Part shown: positions 25,863 through 34,223 of the stretch, one piece after another
How positions within the stretch are numbered: the first letter of the stretch is position 1
Layout: each line of letters starts with the position of its first letter
Notes under the pieces: model-generated
Told to the model about the DNA's origin: nothing
What the model saw: the letters and a program-made list of their open reading frames with translations, nothing else
The model's database searches: none
Position numbers and translations under genes: made by a program
NCBI RefSeq assembly: GCF_030705415.1
Contig: NZ_JAUZED010000025.1
Location: 1 to 37,176, forward strand
DNA length: 37,176 nucleotides
From: Curtobacterium sp. A7_M15
Lineage (GTDB): Bacteria > Actinomycetota > Actinomycetes > Actinomycetales > Microbacteriaceae
Direction: 5' to 3'

Positions 25863-26765
25863 CTACAGGGACGACCCCGGCACGCTGAACGTGTCGCACG
25901 CCGTCGCGCCGCGCTGGTACCCGCGCAGGAACCAGTTCTGGCGCTGCTCGCTCGACCCGTGCGTGAAGGAGTCCGGGTCGACCCGCCCGCTCGACCGCTC
26001 CTGGATGCTGTCGTCGCCGACGGCGCTCGCGGCGGACAAGGCGTCGTCGATCTCCGCGCGGGTGATCGGCTCGAAGAAGGTCTCGCCGTTCGCGTCCTTC
26101 GTGGTGGCAGCGTCACCGACCCACGCGCCCGCGTAGCAGTCCGCCTGCAGCTCGACGCGGACGCTGCCCGACGACGCACCCGTGCCGGACCGGTCGGTGT
26201 TCGCGAAGGCGCCCTGGAGCTGCTGGATGTGGTGGCCCCACTCGTGCGCGACGACGTACATCTGCGCGAGGGGGCCGCCGGAGGAGCCGTACTTCGACTG
26301 CAGGTCGTCGTAGAACGCGGTGTCGAGGTAGATCGCTCGGTCCGGCGGGCAGTAGAACGGGCCGGTCGCCGCCGACGCCTGGCCGCACGAGGTGCTCGTC
26401 GAGCCGTCGAACAAGTAGAAGTCCGGCGACGTGTAGGTGATGCCGAGGGAGCGCGACTCGGAGGTCCAGTACCCGTCGAGCGACTCGGCCGCCCCCTCCA
26501 TCCGGCAGTCGATCTTCAGGTTCGCGTCACGGCCGGTCCGGCACTCGGCTGCGGCGTCGACCGACTCTCCCTGCTGCTGGATCTGGGTGGTCCCGCCGCC
26601 CTCGCCGAGGAGTGCGCCGAGGTCGAGGCCGCCGCCGGTGAAGACGTTGATGAGCAGGACCACGATCGCGCCGACCCCGACGACACCGCCACCCGCGATC
26701 GCGGTGGTGCGGCCGCGCCGCTTGACCCTCCCGCCCTTGAGCTGCGAGTCGTCGTTGAACGTCAT
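25863..26765 (-). CDS. Neutral zinc metallopeptidase (YpfJ/KPN_02809 family)
   Basis: The 300-residue protein has a short basic N-terminus, one membrane helix (about 21-42) and an external zinc peptidase domain with the HExxH motif HEWGHHIQ (His174, Glu175, His178) and a downstream Glu in VELQADCYAGAW. The family motif FYCPPDRAIYLDT precedes the active site. Several Cys pairs may form disulfides. The ATG at 26765 has a TACATT box 6 bases upstream, the leaderless layout. Its substrate is unknown. Confidence 0.92.
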   Translation of the reverse strand: MTFNDDSQLKGGRVKRRGRTTAIAGGGVVGVGAIVVLLINVFTGGGLDLGALLGEGGGTTQIQQQGESVDAAAECRTGRDANLKIDCRMEGAAESLDGYWTSESRSLGITYTSPDFYLFDGSTSTSCGQASAATGPFYCPPDRAIYLDTAFYDDLQSKYGSSGGPLAQMYVVAHEWGHHIQQLQGAFANTDRSGTGASSGSVRVELQADCYAGAWVGDAATTKDANGETFFEPITRAEIDDALSAASAVGDDSIQERSSGRVDPDSFTHGSSEQRQNWFLRGYQRGATACDTFSVPGSSL

Positions 26766-26771
26766 GCCCCG

Positions 26772-26777
26772 AATGTA
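26772..26777 (-). promoter_or_regulatory. -10 box of a leaderless transcript (metallopeptidase)
   Basis: TACATT on the minus strand lies 6 bases before the ATG at 26765; no ribosome-binding site is present. Confidence 0.55.
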
Positions 26778-26816
26778 CGGGCGGGTGGCACCCGGTGCTC
26801 GCAGCGGCCGGAGGAG

Positions 26817-26822
26817 TAGACC
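26817..26822 (+). promoter_or_regulatory. -10 box of a leaderless transcript (DUF2090 gene)
   Basis: TAGACC lies 7 bases before the ATG at 26830. It is divergent from the metallopeptidase box 40 bases to the left. Confidence 0.5.
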
Positions 26823-26829
26823 GGACGGC

Positions 26830-27771
26830 ATGCCCGTCCTCGACGAATCCCACCCCCTCTTCCTCTTCGCGATGGACCAGCGGTCCTCACTCCTCGAGCA
26901 CACCTACGACGAGTCCGGCGGAGAGCCGATCGACGAGGCCGAGGCCGAGCGCGTCCGTGCCGGCAAGCAGCTGGTCTACCGCGGAGTCCTCACGGCGCTG
27001 GCGGCCGGTGCGTCCCGCGAGCGCACCGGTGTCCTCGTGGACGAGCGCTACGGCGCCGACGTCGCGCGGCTCGTCAAGGAGGCCGGGCTCCAGCTCGCCA
27101 TGCCGATCGAGCGGTCGGGCCGCCAGTGGTTCGAGCTCGAGTACGGCGACGACTGGACCGCACACGTGGACGCGTTCGACCCGGACTGGGTGAAGGTGCT
27201 CGTGCGCGACAACCCCGACTTCGACGCGGACCGTCGCGAGCAGCAGGCATCGGACCTCGCCGACGTGGCGAGCGTCCTGCACGACGCCGGCCGACCGTTC
27301 CTGGTCGAACTGCTGGTGCCCGCCACCGAGGCCCAGCAGAAGTCCGTCGGGGACTACGACCGCGAGCTCCGACCCGACCTCGTCGTGCAGGTCATCGAGT
27401 ACCTGCAGGACCACGGGGTCGAGGCGGACGTGTGGAAGCTCGAGGGCCTCGACGAGCGTGCGGACGCGGAACGGATCGTGCAGACCGTCCGTCGCGGTGG
27501 CCGGGACGCGGTGCAGTGCATCGTCCTCGGTCGGGACGCCCCCGAGGAGCAGCTCGACCACTGGTTGCGCACCGCGGCCCCGGTGGACGGGTTCGTCGGG
27601 TTCGCGATCGGGCGCAGCAACTGGGAGGAACCGCTCGAGGACGTCGTCCGCGAGCACCTCGACACCGAGGCCGCCGAGCAGCTCATCGCGGCGAACTACC
27701 GGCACTTCGTCGACACCTGGCTCGAGGCGCGCCCGGGCATCGAGCACGGCGTGGACGCCGGCGCGGTCTGA
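26830..27771 (+). CDS. DUF2090 aldolase-like protein (IolC C-terminal-domain type)
   Basis: The 313-residue TIM-barrel-type protein matches the DUF2090 domain found after the sugar-kinase domain of some IolC proteins. Conserved segments include FLFAMDQRSSL, GVLVDERYGADVARL, PFLVELLVPA, VWKLEGLDE and FAIGRSNWEEPL. In fused proteins this domain is thought to act as a 2-deoxy-5-keto-gluconate-6-phosphate aldolase in inositol breakdown. Here it stands alone with no iol genes around, so the substrate is open. It is convergent with the epimerase gene, with 9 bases between. Confidence 0.82.
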   Translation: MPVLDESHPLFLFAMDQRSSLLEHTYDESGGEPIDEAEAERVRAGKQLVYRGVLTALAAGASRERTGVLVDERYGADVARLVKEAGLQLAMPIERSGRQWFELEYGDDWTAHVDAFDPDWVKVLVRDNPDFDADRREQQASDLADVASVLHDAGRPFLVELLVPATEAQQKSVGDYDRELRPDLVVQVIEYLQDHGVEADVWKLEGLDERADAERIVQTVRRGGRDAVQCIVLGRDAPEEQLDHWLRTAAPVDGFVGFAIGRSNWEEPLEDVVREHLDTEAAEQLIAANYRHFVDTWLEARPGIEHGVDAGAV

Positions 27772-27780
27772 CCGCGGCGC

Positions 27781-28539
27781 TCAGGTGCGGACCAGCGGCT
27801 CCACGTCCGCCAGGTCCGCGCCGATCCCGACGTCGACGAGCTCGATCCGTCCGGCGAGGCTCGCGCCCGGTCCGCGGAGCAACCCGGCCTTCACCCCACC
27901 GAACGTCACCGTGACGTCCGCCTGCAGGACGTGGTCGTCCGCGATCGCGCCGGTGTCGACGTCGATGCCGCTCGGCACGTCGACCGCCACGACGAACGGC
28001 GCACGCTGGTCGCGCGCGAGCTGGCGGATCGCGCCGACGACCTCACGGGCCGGCGAGCGGAGCGCGGACGCACCGTGCACGCCGATGCCCAGGATCCCGT
28101 CGAGCACCAGGTCCGCCTCGAGCGCCGCCTCGGTCGCGACGGCGGCCAGCCGCGCACCGTCACCGACGGGGGCGGCGAGGAGGTCCGCGACCGGGCGGGC
28201 CGACCCGACGTCGGACGGGCGTTCCAGGAGGCGCGCCCCGGCGTCCAGCGCCGCTGCCAGGCCCGCCCCGTGGACGCGCGAGCCGACGCGCAGCACCGTC
28301 ACGCGCCTCCCGTCCGCCGCGAGGCGTGCCCCGGCGAACAGCGCGTCACCGCCGTTGTCCCCGCTGCCCACCAGCAGCAGGACCGATCCCGGTCCGTCAC
28401 CGGGACGCACGGCCGGATCGTCGAGCAGTCCGCAGACGATCCGGGCCAGCCCGTCCGCCGCGCGCTGCATGAGCGGTTCGCCCGCGTCGAAGTGGGGCCG
28501 CTCCGCAGCCCGGATCTGGTCGCCTCCGTAGCCGTCCAT
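27781..28539 (-). CDS. nnrE: NAD(P)H-hydrate epimerase
   Basis: The enzyme epimerises damaged NAD(P)H hydrate for repair by a dehydratase. The 252-residue YjeF_N-type protein has the motif GSGDNGGDALF at about 58-68, DGILGIGVHGAS, and VVAVDVPSGIDVDTG with the catalytic Asp. It stops after the epimerase domain; the ATP/ADP-dependent dehydratase (NnrD) that is often fused is absent and must be encoded elsewhere. I start at ATG 28539, where the conserved N-terminus begins; a start 12 codons upstream (28575) would overlap the divergent hydrolase gene. Confidence 0.88.
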   Translation of the reverse strand: MDGYGGDQIRAAERPHFDAGEPLMQRAADGLARIVCGLLDDPAVRPGDGPGSVLLLVGSGDNGGDALFAGARLAADGRRVTVLRVGSRVHGAGLAAALDAGARLLERPSDVGSARPVADLLAAPVGDGARLAAVATEAALEADLVLDGILGIGVHGASALRSPAREVVGAIRQLARDQRAPFVVAVDVPSGIDVDTGAIADDHVLQADVTVTFGGVKAGLLRGPGASLAGRIELVDVGIGADLADVEPLVRT

Positions 28540-28573
28540 GGCGACCACAGTGCCCCGGTAGCCTGGAGGGGAC

Positions 28574-29359
28574 ATGTCACTCGTCCCCGAAGCGCCCCGT
28601 CCCCGCGTCGTGATGTCGCCCGACGGGCTGAAGATCGCGACCTACGACTTCGGCGACCCCGAGGCCCCGGCTGTCGTCGCCGTGCACGGGTTCGCCTCCT
28701 CCGCGCTCCTGAACTGGCACGCCTCGGGGTGGACGCGCGACCTCGTCCGTGCCGGCTACCGGGTCGTGGCGATCGACCAGCGCGCGCACGGCGCCTCGTC
28801 GAAGCCGCACGACCCGTCCGCGTACTCGATGGAGCTCCTCGTCGCGGACGTCGTCAGCGTGATCGACACCTACCTGCTCGACGACGTCGCGTTCCTCGGG
28901 TACTCGCTCGGCGCCCGTGTCGGCTGGCACACCGCCGAGCAGCTCCCCGACCGGATCACCCGCGCGGTCTTCGGCGGGATCCCCGACGCCGACCCGATGC
29001 GGCGTGTGCGGGTCGACCAGGCGAAGGCCCACCTCGCCGACGGCACGCCGGTCGAGGACCGCGTGACGAACGGCTACCTGACGATGGCCGCGGGCATCGA
29101 GGGCAACGACCTCGCCGCACTCGTGGCGATGGTCGAGGGGATGCGGGGCAGCATCGAGCCCACGCCCTCGAACGCGCCCGCGCAGCCCGTGCTGATGGCC
29201 GCCGGCAGCGAGGACGGCATCAAGGACAGTGCCGTGCGGCTCGCCGCGGCGGCACCGGACGCGTCGTTCTTCGAGATCCCGGGGCGCAACCACTTCAACG
29301 CGCCGACGTCGCGGCACTTCCGGGAGCGAGCGCTGCAGTTCCTGTCCGCAGGACGCTGA
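28574..29359 (+). CDS. Alpha/beta hydrolase
   Basis: The 261-residue hydrolase has the oxyanion motif VAVHGFASS, nucleophile Ser111 in GYSLGAR, a likely acid in AGSEDGIKD and the catalytic His in GRNHFNAPTS, the order of the alpha/beta hydrolase fold. No signal peptide is seen. Substrate is unknown. The ATG at 28574 has GGAGGG just upstream and a TAGCCT box (28559-28564) before that, so either leadered or near-leaderless translation is possible. It shares a 34-base divergent region with nnrE. Confidence 0.88.
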   Translation: MSLVPEAPRPRVVMSPDGLKIATYDFGDPEAPAVVAVHGFASSALLNWHASGWTRDLVRAGYRVVAIDQRAHGASSKPHDPSAYSMELLVADVVSVIDTYLLDDVAFLGYSLGARVGWHTAEQLPDRITRAVFGGIPDADPMRRVRVDQAKAHLADGTPVEDRVTNGYLTMAAGIEGNDLAALVAMVEGMRGSIEPTPSNAPAQPVLMAAGSEDGIKDSAVRLAAAAPDASFFEIPGRNHFNAPTSRHFRERALQFLSAGR

Positions 29360-29399
29360 GGGGTACTCGCAGGTCCTCGTCGGCGCGGTCGGGTGCGCG

Positions 29400-29405
29400 T
29401 AGCGT
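29400..29405 (+). promoter_or_regulatory. -10 box of a leaderless transcript (aldo/keto reductase)
   Basis: TAGCGT lies 7 bases before the ATG at 29413, with no ribosome-binding site between. Confidence 0.5.
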
Positions 29406-29412
29406 CCCGCCC

Positions 29413-30444
29413 ATGGACTACAGACTCCTCGGCAACAGCGGGACATCGGTGTCGACGCTGACCCTCGGCACCATGACGTTCGGCAGCGAAGCCGACGAAC
29501 CCACCTCGCACACGATCATCGACACCTTCGTCGCCGCCGGTGGCACGCTCATCGACACGGCGGACGTGTACTCCGGCAACGAGTCCGAGCGCATCATCGG
29601 CCGCTGGCTCGCCGCGCACCCGACCGAGGCGCAGCAGGTCGTCCTGGCCACGAAGGGTCGCTTCCCGCAGGGGGACGGACCGAACGACCTCGGGCTCTCT
29701 CGCCGGCACCTCCGCGTCGCCCTCGACGCCTCGCTCGAGCGGCTCGGCGTCGAGCACATCGACCTGTACCAGATGCACGCGTGGGACGCCCTCACCCCGA
29801 TCGAGGAGACCCTGCGCTTCCTCGACGACGCGGTCTCCGCGGGCAAGATCGGCTCGTACGGGTTCTCGAACTACCTCGGGTACCAGATCACGAAGGCCGT
29901 GTACGAGGCTCGCGCCCACCACTTCGCGCCGCCCGTGACGCTGCAGCCGCAGTACAACCTGCTCGTCCGGGACATCGAGCACGAGATCGTCCCCGCCTGC
30001 CTCGACGCCGGCATCGGCCTGCTGCCCTGGTCGCCCCTCGCCGGCGGGTGGCTCTCCGGCAAGTACCAGCGCGACGAGGCACCCACGGGTGCGACCCGAC
30101 TCGGCGAGAACCCGCAGCGCGGGATGGAGGCGTGGGAGGCCCGTAACGGCGACGAGCGCACCTGGGCCGTCCTCGACGCGGTGTCGGACGTCGCCGAGGC
30201 GCACGGGGCCTCGCGGTCGCAGGTGGCCCTGGCGTGGCTGCTCGCCCGACCGGCCGTGACGAGCGTCATCCTCGGTGCCCGGACGGTCTCGCAGCTCGAG
30301 GACAACCTCGGCGCCGCCGACCTCGTCCTCGACGACGCCGAGCTCGCACGGCTCACCGAGGTCAGTGCGCCGCGCATCGACGACTACCCCTACGGCACGG
30401 CAGGCGTCGCGCAGCGCGAGCGGAAGATCACCGGCGGTCGCTGA
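29413..30444 (+). CDS. Aldo/keto reductase
   Basis: The 343-residue NADPH-dependent oxidoreductase has the full catalytic tetrad Asp48 and Tyr53 (IDTADVYSGN), Lys81 (VVLATKGRF) and His122 (LYQMHAW), the coenzyme-binding VSNYLGYQ-type segment at GSYGFSNYLG, and VILGARTVSQLEDNL near the end. It resembles the YajO/Tas-like branch. No partner enzyme adjoins it, so the physiological substrate is unknown. A set of hairpins and a perfect terminator-like stem follow. Confidence 0.94.
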   Translation: MDYRLLGNSGTSVSTLTLGTMTFGSEADEPTSHTIIDTFVAAGGTLIDTADVYSGNESERIIGRWLAAHPTEAQQVVLATKGRFPQGDGPNDLGLSRRHLRVALDASLERLGVEHIDLYQMHAWDALTPIEETLRFLDDAVSAGKIGSYGFSNYLGYQITKAVYEARAHHFAPPVTLQPQYNLLVRDIEHEIVPACLDAGIGLLPWSPLAGGWLSGKYQRDEAPTGATRLGENPQRGMEAWEARNGDERTWAVLDAVSDVAEAHGASRSQVALAWLLARPAVTSVILGARTVSQLEDNLGAADLVLDDAELARLTEVSAPRIDDYPYGTAGVAQRERKITGGR

Positions 30445-30506
30445 GCGTCCGCCGTCCGGCTCGTGCGGCTTTCCGCGAGCTTGACCAGGGATGTGGACAG
30501 CGGGAA

Positions 30507-30583
30507 CCGTGCGGTGTCACCATCACTGCACGGCCGGCTGGTTACCGAGTCGAGCGCTCGGAACGCCCCCTGATCCGCGTTCC
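30507..30583 (+). other. Cluster of small hairpins, possible structured RNA
   Basis: Between the aldo/keto reductase stop and the terminator there are three inverted repeats in a row: CCGTGC/GCACGG (30507-30533), CCGAG/CTCGG (30545-30561) and GGAACGC/GCGTTCC (30560-30583, with a C-rich 10-base loop). They could fold a 3' untranslated region or a small RNA ending at 30623. I find no match to a known RNA class. Confidence 0.3.
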
Positions 30584-30589
30584 GCGCGC

Positions 30590-30623
30590 CGAAGGCCCCG
30601 GGTGCATCCACCCGGGGCCTTCG
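30590..30623. terminator. Terminator-like perfect hairpin
   Basis: A 15-bp perfect stem (30590-30604 against 30609-30623) with loop CATC lies between the convergent aldo/keto reductase and acyltransferase genes. It is symmetrical and can serve both; there is no T-tract. Confidence 0.8.
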
Positions 30624-30657
30624 CGTGTGGCGCGTGACCGACATCACCCCGGCCGCG

Positions 30658-31665
30658 TCACGGTTGCACGAGCGCGGGCTGCGCGACCGCGGGGCGATCC
30701 GTGCTCGACGACGGCGTCCGCCCCGTCGCCCACGGCGCGAACCGGGTGCGGTCGAGCAGGAGCGCGATCGTCCACGGCACGACCGTCGCGACGACGAACA
30801 CGGCCGGTGCCGGGAGCACGGGTACGGCAACCCAGATCACCGCTGCGTGGAGCAGCACCACGGTGATGCCGACCGATGCCAAGCGCGACACGATCGCGGC
30901 GATCCTCCCGCGCACGACGCGGTCGAGCGCCAGTCCGACCAGGACGAGCCCGCTGCACAGGACGATCGCCGTCAGGGCGCCCACCAGCGGCGTCCCGAAG
31001 TCGGCCTGCTTGAAGACGGGGGGCTCGCTGTCGAGCACCACCGCGGTGCCGCCGCCGAACAGACAGACGATCCCGACGAGTGCCGGACGCCGGACGCGCG
31101 GGAGCCACTGGCGAGCGACGGTTCCGGCGAGCACGAACAGCAGCATGGCGAACGCGGTGCCTGCGCTCTCCGGGGGAAGCCGGAGGACGCCGGGCGCGGT
31201 CGTGGCGACGGCCACGGCCGCGGTCACGACGACCCACCGCACCCAGACCGGGAACCGTTCGAGGAAACGGAGCGCGACCGCGGCGACCGCCAGGGCGGTG
31301 ACGAACCAGAAGGCGGTGTACGGCCGGCCGATGTACTGGCCGCCGAGGAACGGGCGGAGGAGTTCCAGCGGGTCGTGGACGCCGTCGGCGATCTGCGCGG
31401 GGTACCAGGCGAGCCCGATCACCAAGAACCACGCCAGGTAGGGGCGGCCCAGGGCGCGCCACCGCCCTCGGACCTCGGAACCGAGGGATCGGCCCGCGGT
31501 CCAGAACCAGCCGGTGAGGAAGAAGAAGATCGGCACGTGCCACGGACTGACCACGCGGGACACGGGTTCGACCGACCACACGTGCCCGACGATGACCGCG
31601 AGGATGCCGATCACGCGGACGAGGTCGATGCCAGCAGAACGAGCCGAGTGTGCCATGTGGGACAT
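30658..31665 (-). CDS. Acyltransferase 3 family membrane protein
   Basis: The 335-residue integral membrane protein has about ten helices. It opens with the family pattern IDLVRVIGILAVIVGHVW (the active-site His of acyltransferase 3 proteins) and HVPIFFFLTGWFW. Such proteins acetylate or acylate cell-envelope sugars or small molecules. The C-terminus is polar and low complexity (TPSSSTDRPAVAQP). The start may be ATG 31665, or the ATG three codons later (31656), which lies 9 bases after a TATACC box. The tRNA-Thr gene lies just upstream. Confidence 0.85.
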   Translation of the reverse strand: MSHMAHSARSAGIDLVRVIGILAVIVGHVWSVEPVSRVVSPWHVPIFFFLTGWFWTAGRSLGSEVRGRWRALGRPYLAWFLVIGLAWYPAQIADGVHDPLELLRPFLGGQYIGRPYTAFWFVTALAVAAVALRFLERFPVWVRWVVVTAAVAVATTAPGVLRLPPESAGTAFAMLLFVLAGTVARQWLPRVRRPALVGIVCLFGGGTAVVLDSEPPVFKQADFGTPLVGALTAIVLCSGLVLVGLALDRVVRGRIAAIVSRLASVGITVVLLHAAVIWVAVPVLPAPAVFVVATVVPWTIALLLDRTRFAPWATGRTPSSSTDRPAVAQPALVQP

Positions 31666-31695
31666 GGTATATCACTCGAACGGTCGGTGGAAGAG

Positions 31696-31768
31696 GGCCG
31701 GCAGCGGGACTCGAACCCGCAACCCCCGTATTACAAGTACGGTGCGCTACCAATTGCGCCATGCCGGC
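31696..31768 (-). tRNA. tRNA-Thr (anticodon UGU)
   Basis: The minus strand folds into a full 73-base cloverleaf: acceptor GCCGGCA with TGCCGGC, D arm GCGC-AATTGGTA-GCGC, anticodon stem CCGTA/TACGG with loop CTTGTAA (anticodon TGT), variable GGGTT, and T arm GCGGG-TTCGAGT-CCCGC. CCA is not encoded. A TAGGAT box (complement at 31779-31784) sits 10 bases before its 5' end and is a likely -10. Confidence 0.95.
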
Positions 31769-31804
31769 TGACGCGCCCATCCTACCGGCGGACGCGTCGG
31801 GGCC

Positions 31805-32209
31805 TCACTCGCTCTTCTCGGAGAAGTTCAGCGAGATCGAGTTCATGCAGTAGCGGTCACCGGTCGGGGTGCCGAACCCGTCGGGGAACACGTGGCCGAG
31901 GTGCGATCCGCAATTCGCGCAGCGGACCTCGGTGCGTGCCATGCCGAGCGAGTTGTCCTCGAGCAGCTGCACCGCCTCGGGGTTCACCGACTCGTAGAAC
32001 GACGGCCAGCCGCAGCCGGAGTCGAACTTCGTGCCGCTCTTGAACAGCTCCGCGCCGCACGCCGCACAGGTGTAGACGCCGGCGCGCTCCTCGTCGAGGA
32101 GGTCACCCGTCCACGGACGCTCCGTGCCGGCCTGCCGGAGGACGGCGTACTGGTCCGGGGAGAGCTCCTCGCGCCACTGGGCGTCGGTCTTGTCGACGTT
32201 GTATGCCAT
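31805..32209 (-). CDS. msrB: Peptide-methionine (R)-S-oxide reductase MsrB
   Basis: MsrB repairs the R form of methionine sulfoxide in proteins. The 134-residue protein has both zinc CxxC pairs (Cys48/Cys51 and Cys97/Cys100), GCGWPSFYE, and the catalytic Cys121 in RYCMNSISL. The usual recycling Cys is probably Cys66 in SGCGWPS. The ATG at 32209 has AGGAGG at ideal spacing, in contrast to the many leaderless genes nearby. A longer frame upstream is antisense to the DUF2332 gene. It is divergent from the ElaA-type gene and 36 bases before the tRNA. Confidence 0.97.
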   Translation of the reverse strand: MAYNVDKTDAQWREELSPDQYAVLRQAGTERPWTGDLLDEERAGVYTCAACGAELFKSGTKFDSGCGWPSFYESVNPEAVQLLEDNSLGMARTEVRCANCGSHLGHVFPDGFGTPTGDRYCMNSISLNFSEKSE

Positions 32210-32253
32210 TGGTTCCTCCTGCTCCTGTCGCCGTTGCTGGACGACCACTTCGG

Positions 32254-32259
32254 TAAACT
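32254..32259 (+). promoter_or_regulatory. -10 box of a leaderless transcript (ElaA-type gene)
   Basis: TAAACT lies 7 bases before the ATG at 32267. Confidence 0.6.
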
Positions 32260-32266
32260 CGCGCCG

Positions 32267-32740
32267 ATGTCCGAACATTCCGTGCACCACGCCCGTTGGG
32301 ACCGTCTGACGACGGACGAACTGTACGGCATCGTGGTGCTCCGGAACCGCGTCTTCGCACTCGAGCAGCGCGTCACGGCCGAGGACTTCGACGGCCGGGA
32401 CCGCGAACCGGACACCGAGCACTGGTGGTTCGGCGCCGACGACCTGGCAGTTGGGTACCTGCGGCTCATCCGGCCCGCGCCGGACGAGGTCCACCCGTCC
32501 GGTTCGGCGGCGCCCGCGTGGGTGATCGGTCGCGTCGCCACGGACCCAGAGCACCGGGGGAACGGGATCGCCGGTCGGCTGGTGGCCGCTGTCCTCGAGG
32601 TGCACGGGCACGAGCCGTTCGTCCTGCACGCCCAGGAGTACGTCGCCGCACTCTACGAGCGCCACGGCTTCGTCCGGTTCGGCGCGCCCTACGACGAGGC
32701 CGGCATCCGCCACGTCGGCATGCACCGTCCCGGCCGCTGA
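32267..32740 (+). CDS. GNAT N-acetyltransferase, ElaA family
   Basis: The 157-residue protein has ELYGIVVLRNRVFALEQ, typical of the ElaA N-terminus, the acetyl-CoA loop VATDPEHRGNGIAGRL and the end LYERHGFVRFGAPYDEAGIRHVGM. Its substrate is unknown. The TGA overlaps the ATG of the DUF2332 gene by one base, and three further genes follow with overlaps or short gaps, so it may head a four-gene operon. Confidence 0.92.
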   Translation: MSEHSVHHARWDRLTTDELYGIVVLRNRVFALEQRVTAEDFDGRDREPDTEHWWFGADDLAVGYLRLIRPAPDEVHPSGSAAPAWVIGRVATDPEHRGNGIAGRLVAAVLEVHGHEPFVLHAQEYVAALYERHGFVRFGAPYDEAGIRHVGMHRPGR

Positions 32741-33831
32741 TGGACACGCGGGAGCGGTACGCCGCCTACGCGGAGCGCATCGCGGGGGTCTCGCCCTCGT
32801 ACGCCGCGTGGGCACGTTCGTTGGACGACGGCCTGGTGTCCCTGCTCGACGAAGTGCCGGAACCCAAGCGGCAGCCGGAACTCCTCTTCGCCGTCGCCCG
32901 TCGCCTGGGCGCCGACCCGGCGGACCCCGGTGCGCTGCGTGCGCTGGTCCAGGAGGCGCGACCCGCCCTGGTCTCCGCCCTCGCCTCCGCGACGGTGCAG
33001 GCGAACGACCCCAGACGCCTCGCCCCGGTGGTCCCGCTGTTCGCGGCGCTCGCCGCGCGGGTCGGGCGGCCGCTCGGCCTCGTCGACGCGGGGGCGGCGG
33101 CGGGGCTCTGCTCGATCCCGGACCGGGTGACGCTCGACTACGTCGTCCGTGCGGGTGTCCCCGGCGTCGGCGCGGGTGCCGATCGCGCCCCGCAGCGGGC
33201 ATCGCGCCCCGTTCCTCCCGGGCGCGATGCCCGGACGGGGGCGCGGTCCGAGGTCGTCCGGATGCACACGGCGGCCGCGGAGCCCGCTCTGCACCTCGTC
33301 GCCGAGTCCAGCGGTCCGGTGCCGACACCGGCTGCGGGCCCGATCGACGTCCGGGCGCGGGTCGCCCTCGATCCGAACCCGATCGACCTCGCCGTACCCG
33401 GGGCGTTCGACCGACTCGTCGAGGCCGTCCCGCCCGAGGCGACGGACCGGACCGCCCTGATGCGCGCGGCTGCGCGCGCGACGCTCGCCGCGCCTCCCGT
33501 CCGCATCCGGGGGACCCTGCCCGGTGACCTGGACCGCGCACTGGACGCCCTGCCGGACGACGTGGTGCCGGTCGTCCTGACCACCGGGACCCTCGTGTAC
33601 GTCCCCGGTCCGGACCGTCAGTGCTTCGTCGACCAGGTGCGTGAGCGCGGTGCGCACTGGATCGCGCTGGAACGGACGGGGATCCTCAGCGGGGTCGCCG
33701 CGACCCTGCCGGGCGACGTCGACCGGTCCGATCCGGACGCGTTCGCCACCGCGTCGCTCGACGGTGTGGCCCTGGCCGTGACGGACCCGTTCGGGGTGCG
33801 CACCCGGTGGGTGGGTGACCCGAACCTGTGA
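32740..33831 (+). CDS. DUF2332 family protein
   Basis: A 363-residue protein typical of actinobacterial DUF2332. Features include SYAAWARSLDDGLVSLLDEV, PKRQPELLFAVARRLGA, VGRPLGLVDAGAAAGL and, near the end, IALERTGILSG and DGVALAVTDPFGVRTRWV. The VDAGAAAGL segment and the family's overall pattern suggest a methyltransferase-like fold, but this is inference. The middle (about 135-175) is Arg/Pro/Ala-rich and unlike the conserved parts. ATG 32740 is coupled to the upstream gene. Confidence 0.85.
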   Translation: MDTRERYAAYAERIAGVSPSYAAWARSLDDGLVSLLDEVPEPKRQPELLFAVARRLGADPADPGALRALVQEARPALVSALASATVQANDPRRLAPVVPLFAALAARVGRPLGLVDAGAAAGLCSIPDRVTLDYVVRAGVPGVGAGADRAPQRASRPVPPGRDARTGARSEVVRMHTAAAEPALHLVAESSGPVPTPAAGPIDVRARVALDPNPIDLAVPGAFDRLVEAVPPEATDRTALMRAAARATLAAPPVRIRGTLPGDLDRALDALPDDVVPVVLTTGTLVYVPGPDRQCFVDQVRERGAHWIALERTGILSGVAATLPGDVDRSDPDAFATASLDGVALAVTDPFGVRTRWVGDPNL

Positions 33832-33911
33832 CCGGTCTTCGCGACAGTCCAGCGGCGTGCCAGGGTGCGGATGTCCTCCGCCCCTACGATGTGCGAGACC
33901 CGTTCCCCACC

Positions 33912-34223
33912 GTGATCGGAACCGCAGTGACCGCCACACCCGTCGAGCTCGACGAGCTCGCCAAGCACGTGCTCGCGTTCGAGCACGACCGGGCGCGGCA
34001 CGACCGCACGAAGGAAGCGGAGATCCGGGTCGAGTTCGACATGTCGCCGGCCCGGTACTACCAGGTGCTGAACCGTGTGATCGACTCTCCCGCGGCGCTC
34101 GCGTACGACCCGCAGCTGGTCTCCCGGCTGCAGCGGCTCCGGTACGCGCGCACCAGCGCTCGGGCGGCGCGCAGCTTCGTGGCGCCCGGGGCAGCTCCCG
34201 AAGGACGTGAAGAGGAACGATGA
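33912..34223 (+). CDS. DUF3263 family small DNA-binding-like protein
   Basis: A protein of about 103 residues with the DUF3263 pattern: LDELAKHVLAFEHDR, then FDMSPARYYQVLNRVIDSP and YDPQLVSRLQRLR, likely a helix-turn-helix. Members are short actinobacterial proteins of unknown role. GTG 33912 or GTG 33927 are the likely starts; a TACGAT box at 33885-33890 may be its own -10. An earlier in-frame GTG at 33828 would overlap DUF2332 and add unconserved residues. Its stop overlaps the next gene (ATGA). Confidence 0.82.
   Translation: MIGTAVTATPVELDELAKHVLAFEHDRARHDRTKEAEIRVEFDMSPARYYQVLNRVIDSPAALAYDPQLVSRLQRLRYARTSARAARSFVAPGAAPEGREEER

Noticed and set aside
30545-30623. 6C RNA, a known actinobacterial small RNA
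   Set aside because: Only one stem has a C-rich loop; the known class has two with six or more C each.
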